Origin: Roseiarcus sp963813555
Lineage (GTDB): Bacteria; Pseudomonadota; Alphaproteobacteria; Rhizobiales; Beijerinckiaceae
Direction: 5' to 3'
DNA length: 64,000 nt
Assembly (NCBI GenBank): GCA_963813555.1
Contig: CAWEZX010000011.1
Location: forward strand, 62,001-126,000
In this document: one piece after another, positions 60,038-64,000 of the stretch
How positions within the stretch are numbered: position 1 is the stretch's first letter
How the letters are laid out: every line of letters begins with the position of its first letter
The notes under the pieces: generated by a model
Database searches by the model: none
What the model was told of the DNA's origin: nothing
Seen by the model: only the letters and a program-made list of their open reading frames with translations
Position numbers and translations under genes: made by a program

Positions 60038-61879
60038 ATGACCATGAAGCGACCCTTCATCGCCGAAGCGCTAACGGTTGTCGGGTTGATTGCCGCGCCC
60101 TTCGTGCTGCCCCATCTCGGTTTTTCGCCGACGACCATCAATCGCATCCTGATATGGGGACTGTTCGGGCTCGGCTTCGATTTGCTGTTCGGCTACGCCG
60201 GTCTCTTGTCCTTCGGCCAGTCCGCGTTCTTCGGCACGGGCGGCATGTTCGCCGCCTACCTCTTGACCGCCGTCAACTTCCCCTACGTGCTGACGTCGAT
60301 CGTGATCGGCGCGATCGTCGCGGGTGCCGTCGGCTTTCTCGTCGGCCTGATCGCGCTCAGGCGCACCGGCATTTATTTCGCGATGATTACGGTGGCGATC
60401 GCGGAGGTGTTTTTCTTTATCGAGTTCAATCCGCTGTCGGACTTCACGGGCGGAGAGAACGGCCTGCCCGGCGTGCCGACGCCCAGCTTCGATCTCGGCT
60501 TTACGAAGCTGCGCTTCGACAGCGACTGGTCGATGTACGTCTTCCTCGCGTTCTGGTACTTCGTTGGGCTCGCGATCGCGCTGCGCATCGTGCGCTCGCC
60601 GGTGGGAGCGATCTTAAGCGCCCTGCGCGACAATCCGCTGCGGGCCACGGCGCTCGGTCATAATATTCATGGCTATAAGCTCACCGCCTTCGTGATCGCG
60701 GCCGCTTATGCCGGATTCGCGGGCGGCCTCCTCGCCATCATGCAAGGCTTCATGCCGCCGGACGCTTTCATGTTCGACACGTCCGGCCAGCTCGTCATGC
60801 AGACCGCGATCGGCGGCGCGGGAACGCTGTTCGGGCCGCTGGTCGGCGCGACCGTATGGCTATATCTCAGCGACTTCTTCCAGAACACCTTGCATCTTGG
60901 CGCGACCTGGAGGCTCGTGCTGGGCCTCGTGTTTGTGCTGCTCGTCTGTTTTCTGAGGCGCGGAATCGTCGGCGCGATCGTCGATCTTTATCGACTGGCC
61001 GCGGGCTCGAGGAAGACGAGGGCGCCCGCCGGGGCGACTATTGAACCGACCGCCTCCCCGTCCGCCATCCAAGTCGTCGCAGCGCCCCCGCCAGGCGGCC
61101 GCGAACGCGGGCCACCCGAGCCGATTCTCGAGGCGAAGGGCCTCAGCAAGCGCTACGGTGGCCTCGTCGCCAACAGCAACATCGATTTCGTCGTCAACCG
61201 TGGTGAGATACGCGGCATTATTGGGCCGAATGGAGCGGGAAAAAGCACCTTCTTCAAGATGCTGACCTGCGAGACGGCGCCGACGTCCGGCAGGATCGTC
61301 CTAGAAGGCCGAGACATCACGGGCATGAGCGTGAGCGACGTCTGCCAGCTCGGACTCACCAAAAGCTATCAGCTCAATCAGCTTTTCGACCGGCTGACGA
61401 TCAGGCAGAATCTGAGGGTCGCGGCGCTGGCGCGGATCCGCGGCAAGTTCAAGCTGGATCTGTTCCGCAGCGTCGAGCATGTCCCGGGCCTCGACGAGCA
61501 GGTCGCCCAGACGCTCGCGCTCGTCAATCTGACCGAAAGGCCCGACGTTCCGGTGTCCGAGCTTGCCTATGGCGAGAAGCGACGGCTCGAGATCGGGCTC
61601 GCGCTCGCGACCCTGCCGAAGCTGCTTCTGCTCGACGAGCCTCTCGCCGGCATGAGCCCGCGAGAGCGCGTCGAGACGGTCGCCTTGCTCAAGTCGATTG
61701 CGCGCGACCGCACGTTGATCATCATCGATCATGACATGGACTCGCTGTTTGAGCTGGTCGAAAGAGTGACCGTGCTACAGGAGGGCCGCGTGCTGGTCGA
61801 GGGCGCGCCGGACGAGATCAAGACCAATCCCAAGGTGCAGGAGGCCTATCTCGGCGGCGTTCACGGAGAGGCGGCATGA
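60038..61879 (+). CDS. LivM permease fused to LivG ATPase
   Basis: Residues ~1-310 are a LivM-type permease (FGLGFDLLFGYAGLLSFGQS, ALRRTGIYFAMITVAIAEVF, GTLFGPLVGATVWLYLSDFF). A Pro/Ala-rich linker (~315-360) leads to a LivG ATPase: Walker A IIGPNGAGKSTFFKM, LivG-type signature SELAYGEKRRLEIG, Walker B LLLLDEPLAGM and H-loop IIIDHDMD. ATG 60038 is chosen, though ATG 60044 is equally possible. The fusion fixes one permease to one ATPase, with LivF (overlapping by four bases) as the partner. Confidence 0.9.
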   Translation: MTMKRPFIAEALTVVGLIAAPFVLPHLGFSPTTINRILIWGLFGLGFDLLFGYAGLLSFGQSAFFGTGGMFAAYLLTAVNFPYVLTSIVIGAIVAGAVGFLVGLIALRRTGIYFAMITVAIAEVFFFIEFNPLSDFTGGENGLPGVPTPSFDLGFTKLRFDSDWSMYVFLAFWYFVGLAIALRIVRSPVGAILSALRDNPLRATALGHNIHGYKLTAFVIAAAYAGFAGGLLAIMQGFMPPDAFMFDTSGQLVMQTAIGGAGTLFGPLVGATVWLYLSDFFQNTLHLGATWRLVLGLVFVLLVCFLRRGIVGAIVDLYRLAAGSRKTRAPAGATIEPTASPSAIQVVAAPPPGGRERGPPEPILEAKGLSKRYGGLVANSNIDFVVNRGEIRGIIGPNGAGKSTFFKMLTCETAPTSGRIVLEGRDITGMSVSDVCQLGLTKSYQLNQLFDRLTIRQNLRVAALARIRGKFKLDLFRSVEHVPGLDEQVAQTLALVNLTERPDVPVSELAYGEKRRLEIGLALATLPKLLLLDEPLAGMSPRERVETVALLKSIARDRTLIIIDHDMDSLFELVERVTVLQEGRVLVEGAPDEIKTNPKVQEAYLGGVHGEAA

Positions 61880-62574
61880 GCCTACTCGAAGTCGAGGAAC
61901 TCAACAGCTACTACGGTGAGAGCCACATCCTCTTCGACGTCTCGCTGCGTGTCGAAAAACACGAGGCGGTGGCCCTTCTCGGCAGGAACGGCGCCGGCAA
62001 GAGCACGACGCTCAAGAGCCTGATGGGCATTGTCACGCGGCGCACCGGCAGCATCAAGCTCGAGGGCGTTGAGCTCGTCGCCCAAAGGGCTCACAGCATC
62101 GCCCGTCTCGGCATACAGCTTGTGCACGAGGATCGGCGCATCTTTGGCAGCCTGAGCGTCGAAGAGAACATCATCCTCGCGGGGCTAACCGCCAAGAACA
62201 AATGGCCGCTCGAGCGCATTTACGAAATGTTTCCCCGGCTCAAGGAGCGGCGCACCAGCCGCGGCACTGACCTTTCCGGGGGCGAGCAGCAGATGTTGGC
62301 GATTGCGCGCGCTCTCGTGCGCGATCCAAAGATCATCCTGCTTGACGAGCCTTTCGAGGGGCTTGCCCCGGTCATCGTCCAGGATCTGGTCCATACGTGC
62401 CGCGAGCTGGCGCGGACCGGGCAGACGATCGTGTTGGTCGAACAGAATCTGGCCGCGACGTTAGCGTTGGCGGGGCGAGTCTACATCATCAACAACGGCC
62501 ATATCGCGCATGAAGGCCCCGCCGCGGAGATAAAGGCGCAGCCCGAGCTTCTGCAGCGCTATCTCGGCGTCTAG
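61876..62574 (+). CDS. livF: Branched-chain-type ABC ATPase (LivF-like)
   Basis: This 232-residue ATPase is coupled to the fusion gene by ATGA. Walker A is LLGRNGAGKSTTLKSLMG, the signature is DLSGGEQQMLAIARAL, Walker B is IILLDEPFEGLAPVI, and the switch region VLVEQNL has the Glu-Gln pair usual for LivF instead of His. It is the last gene of the operon. Confidence 0.92.
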   Translation: MSLLEVEELNSYYGESHILFDVSLRVEKHEAVALLGRNGAGKSTTLKSLMGIVTRRTGSIKLEGVELVAQRAHSIARLGIQLVHEDRRIFGSLSVEENIILAGLTAKNKWPLERIYEMFPRLKERRTSRGTDLSGGEQQMLAIARALVRDPKIILLDEPFEGLAPVIVQDLVHTCRELARTGQTIVLVEQNLAATLALAGRVYIINNGHIAHEGPAAEIKAQPELLQRYLGV

Positions 62575-62707
62575 TCCGGAACAGCACGAATAGCCGTTGA
62601 TCAAGACGCCCTTGGAGCCGAGCTTGAGACGGCGCGCTCCAGCCGTGCCAGCCCCGCGACGCCGAAGTTCGACTGGCGCGCCTCGCCGATCATGGTCATG
62701 GGTCCAA

Positions 62708-64000
62708 TCATTCCGGACCCGCGTGACTGGCTTTCTCCGCCACGGAGCGTTTCATAAACAACACCGCGAACGCGACCACAAACGTCAACACAGCCGCCAT
62801 CCAAAAGGTGTCAAAGAAAGCCAGCGAGGACGCCTGCTGCTGACGCAGATTTTCGAGTTGCTGCACAGCCAGTTGCTGGGAGGCGACTGGATCGCCGTTT
62901 TGTTGAATGAAGAACGCCTGAGCCCGCGCGAGAAAGTTGCTGGCGGCTGGATTGAGGGGATCAAGATACTCCCCAAGCCGCAGCGCGTGAAACTGATCGC
63001 GCCGCTCTTGGAAGGTCTGGGACAGCGACACTCCGACGCTGCCCCCCTCGTTGCGTAAGAGACTAAATAGGCCAATGGCCGCCCCGCGCAACGCGAGCGG
63101 CGTATAGAGGTACGCGGCCACGTTCGCCGGAGCAAAACATACCGAAAGCCCCAGGACCAGAAGCACTCGGGGCCAAATCGCCTGGCCTGGGCTGATGTCG
63201 AGGTTGAGTTGGGACATCCAATAGTTTCCCGCGGTCATGATCAGGAGCCCTGCGCCGATCAGCCATCGCGCATCCACCTTGAGGCCGATCAGGCGGCCGA
63301 CGATCGGCATCGCCACGACGGCAAAGATTCCGGAAGGCGACATCACCAACCCGGTGCTCAGCGCATCATAACCAAACAGGGTTTGCAGCAGACCAAGCAA
63401 TGACTTGGTGGCTGCAAAGAGCGCAACGTAAGCGAAAAAGATGATGATGCAGCAGGCCGCAAAGTTGCGTTCGTTCAACGCGCGAAAATTGACCACGGGA
63501 TTGCGGTGACGCAACTCCCAGAAGATCAAGGCAACCAGACCCACCCCAAATGCGATGACGAGTGTCTGGACTCGCCAGAATGGATCCCCCAGCCAGTCCC
63601 ACTCCTGACCCTTGCTCAGCACCACTTCCCACGAGATTATGACAATGGCCAGAAGCGACAAGCCGACCGCGTCAAAATCGAACGGCTGCTTTTTCAACTC
63701 TGCACGGTGGGCGACGAGATAATCCGGATCGCGAAGCAGGGCGTAACATGCGCCGAGCGCCACGAGACCGACGGGCACGTTGATCAAGAACACCCAGCGC
63801 CAATTGTAAGTGTCCGTTATCCAACCGCCCAAGGTCGGACCGACCACCGGCGCAATCAGCACGGCAAAGCCGAACAGCGTCATGGCTACGCCTTGCCTCT
63901 CCCGCGGGAAGGCGTCCAGCAATATCCCCTGACTGCCGGGTTGCAGACCGCCGCCCGCGAGACCCTGGATGACGCGGAACAGGATCAGCTGACCCAGACT
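62708..64000 (-). CDS. DHA2-family MFS exporter (EmrB/QacA-like), N-terminus off window
   Basis: The frame is open to the window edge (LILFRVIQGLAGGGLQPGSQ at the edge) and ends at 62708. It shows the antiporter motif C region (GFAVLIAPVVGPTLGGWITD and YNWRWVFLINVPVGLVAL), and later helices typical of 14-TM drug exporters, ending FVVAFAVLFMKRSVAEKASH. It is convergent with livF. It probably pairs with an upstream membrane-fusion protein outside the window, as is common for EmrB. Confidence 0.88.
   Translation of the reverse strand, partial: SLGQLILFRVIQGLAGGGLQPGSQGILLDAFPRERQGVAMTLFGFAVLIAPVVGPTLGGWITDTYNWRWVFLINVPVGLVALGACYALLRDPDYLVAHRAELKKQPFDFDAVGLSLLAIVIISWEVVLSKGQEWDWLGDPFWRVQTLVIAFGVGLVALIFWELRHRNPVVNFRALNERNFAACCIIIFFAYVALFAATKSLLGLLQTLFGYDALSTGLVMSPSGIFAVVAMPIVGRLIGLKVDARWLIGAGLLIMTAGNYWMSQLNLDISPGQAIWPRVLLVLGLSVCFAPANVAAYLYTPLALRGAAIGLFSLLRNEGGSVGVSLSQTFQERRDQFHALRLGEYLDPLNPAASNFLARAQAFFIQQNGDPVASQQLAVQQLENLRQQQASSLAFFDTFWMAAVLTFVVAFAVLFMKRSVAEKASHAGPE

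Overview
The window looks like GC-rich alphaproteobacterial DNA, probably from the order Hyphomicrobiales (rhizobial or methylotroph-like). This is inferred from the family mix: a glycerol-type sugar ABC operon with two ATPases, Tat-exported branched-chain-amino-acid-type binding proteins, DUF2934, and IS110, IS1111, IS1380, IS1182, IS21 and IS256 elements. No rRNA, tRNA or CRISPR array was seen.

Layout. 0-4.7 kb is an intact carbohydrate-type ABC operon: binding-protein tail, two permeases, a small membrane protein and two ATPases. 4.7-12.3 kb is a mobile scrap yard of IS630, IS110, IS6, an IS3 element split by an IS110 element, and gene remnants. It includes four 22-bp iterons next to an AT-rich tract and a truncated ORF, which may be a dead plasmid origin. 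12.8-18.1 kb carries a MITE-like repeat, DUF2934, a GH63-type glycosidase, DoxX and a type II NADH dehydrogenase. 18.1-25.7 kb holds an IS1380 and a decayed catabolic cluster (2-keto-4-pentenoate hydratase, two GSTs, SDR, TetR, dehalogenase-like hydrolase), most members with single-base frameshifts. 25.7-34.4 kb is a second IS pile-up: IS3 hit by IS256, a mosaic IS3 hit by a second copy of the same IS110, and an IS630 inside an unknown gene. 34.8-45.2 kb is a better preserved aromatic catabolic block: LysR, pirin, DoxX, oxidoreductase, TetR, FAD monooxygenase, LysR, extradiol dioxygenase, FAH-family hydrolase, and a 3-keto-acid cleavage enzyme cut by IS21. 45.2-57.3 kb is a third pile-up. There an IS21 is split by a three-gene serine-recombinase element, followed by IS5, IS1182, and two inverted IS1111-type elements around an IS630. 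57.5-64 kb is an intact branched-chain-type ABC operon and the 3' part of a DHA2 MFS exporter.

How it works together. The coherent host functions are uptake (both ABC operons), aromatic ring hydroxylation, meta-cleavage and downstream hydrolysis (39.9-45.2 kb), and a second hydratase/GST/SDR cluster. IS elements mark most block boundaries, which fits a catabolic island assembled and then eroded by transposition.

Most interesting signals. (1) An IS110-family element present twice, both times inserted at the codon of the second catalytic Asp of IS3 transposases. Its left end can fold and contains an 8-nt match to the target, as expected for a bridge RNA. (2) A compact serine-recombinase element inserted at the Walker A codons of istB. 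(3) A pair of ABC ATPases with complementary degenerate motifs. (4) Short tandem duplications that break transposases. The many one-base frameshifts may be real decay or uncorrected sequencing error, and this limits every pseudogene call below.
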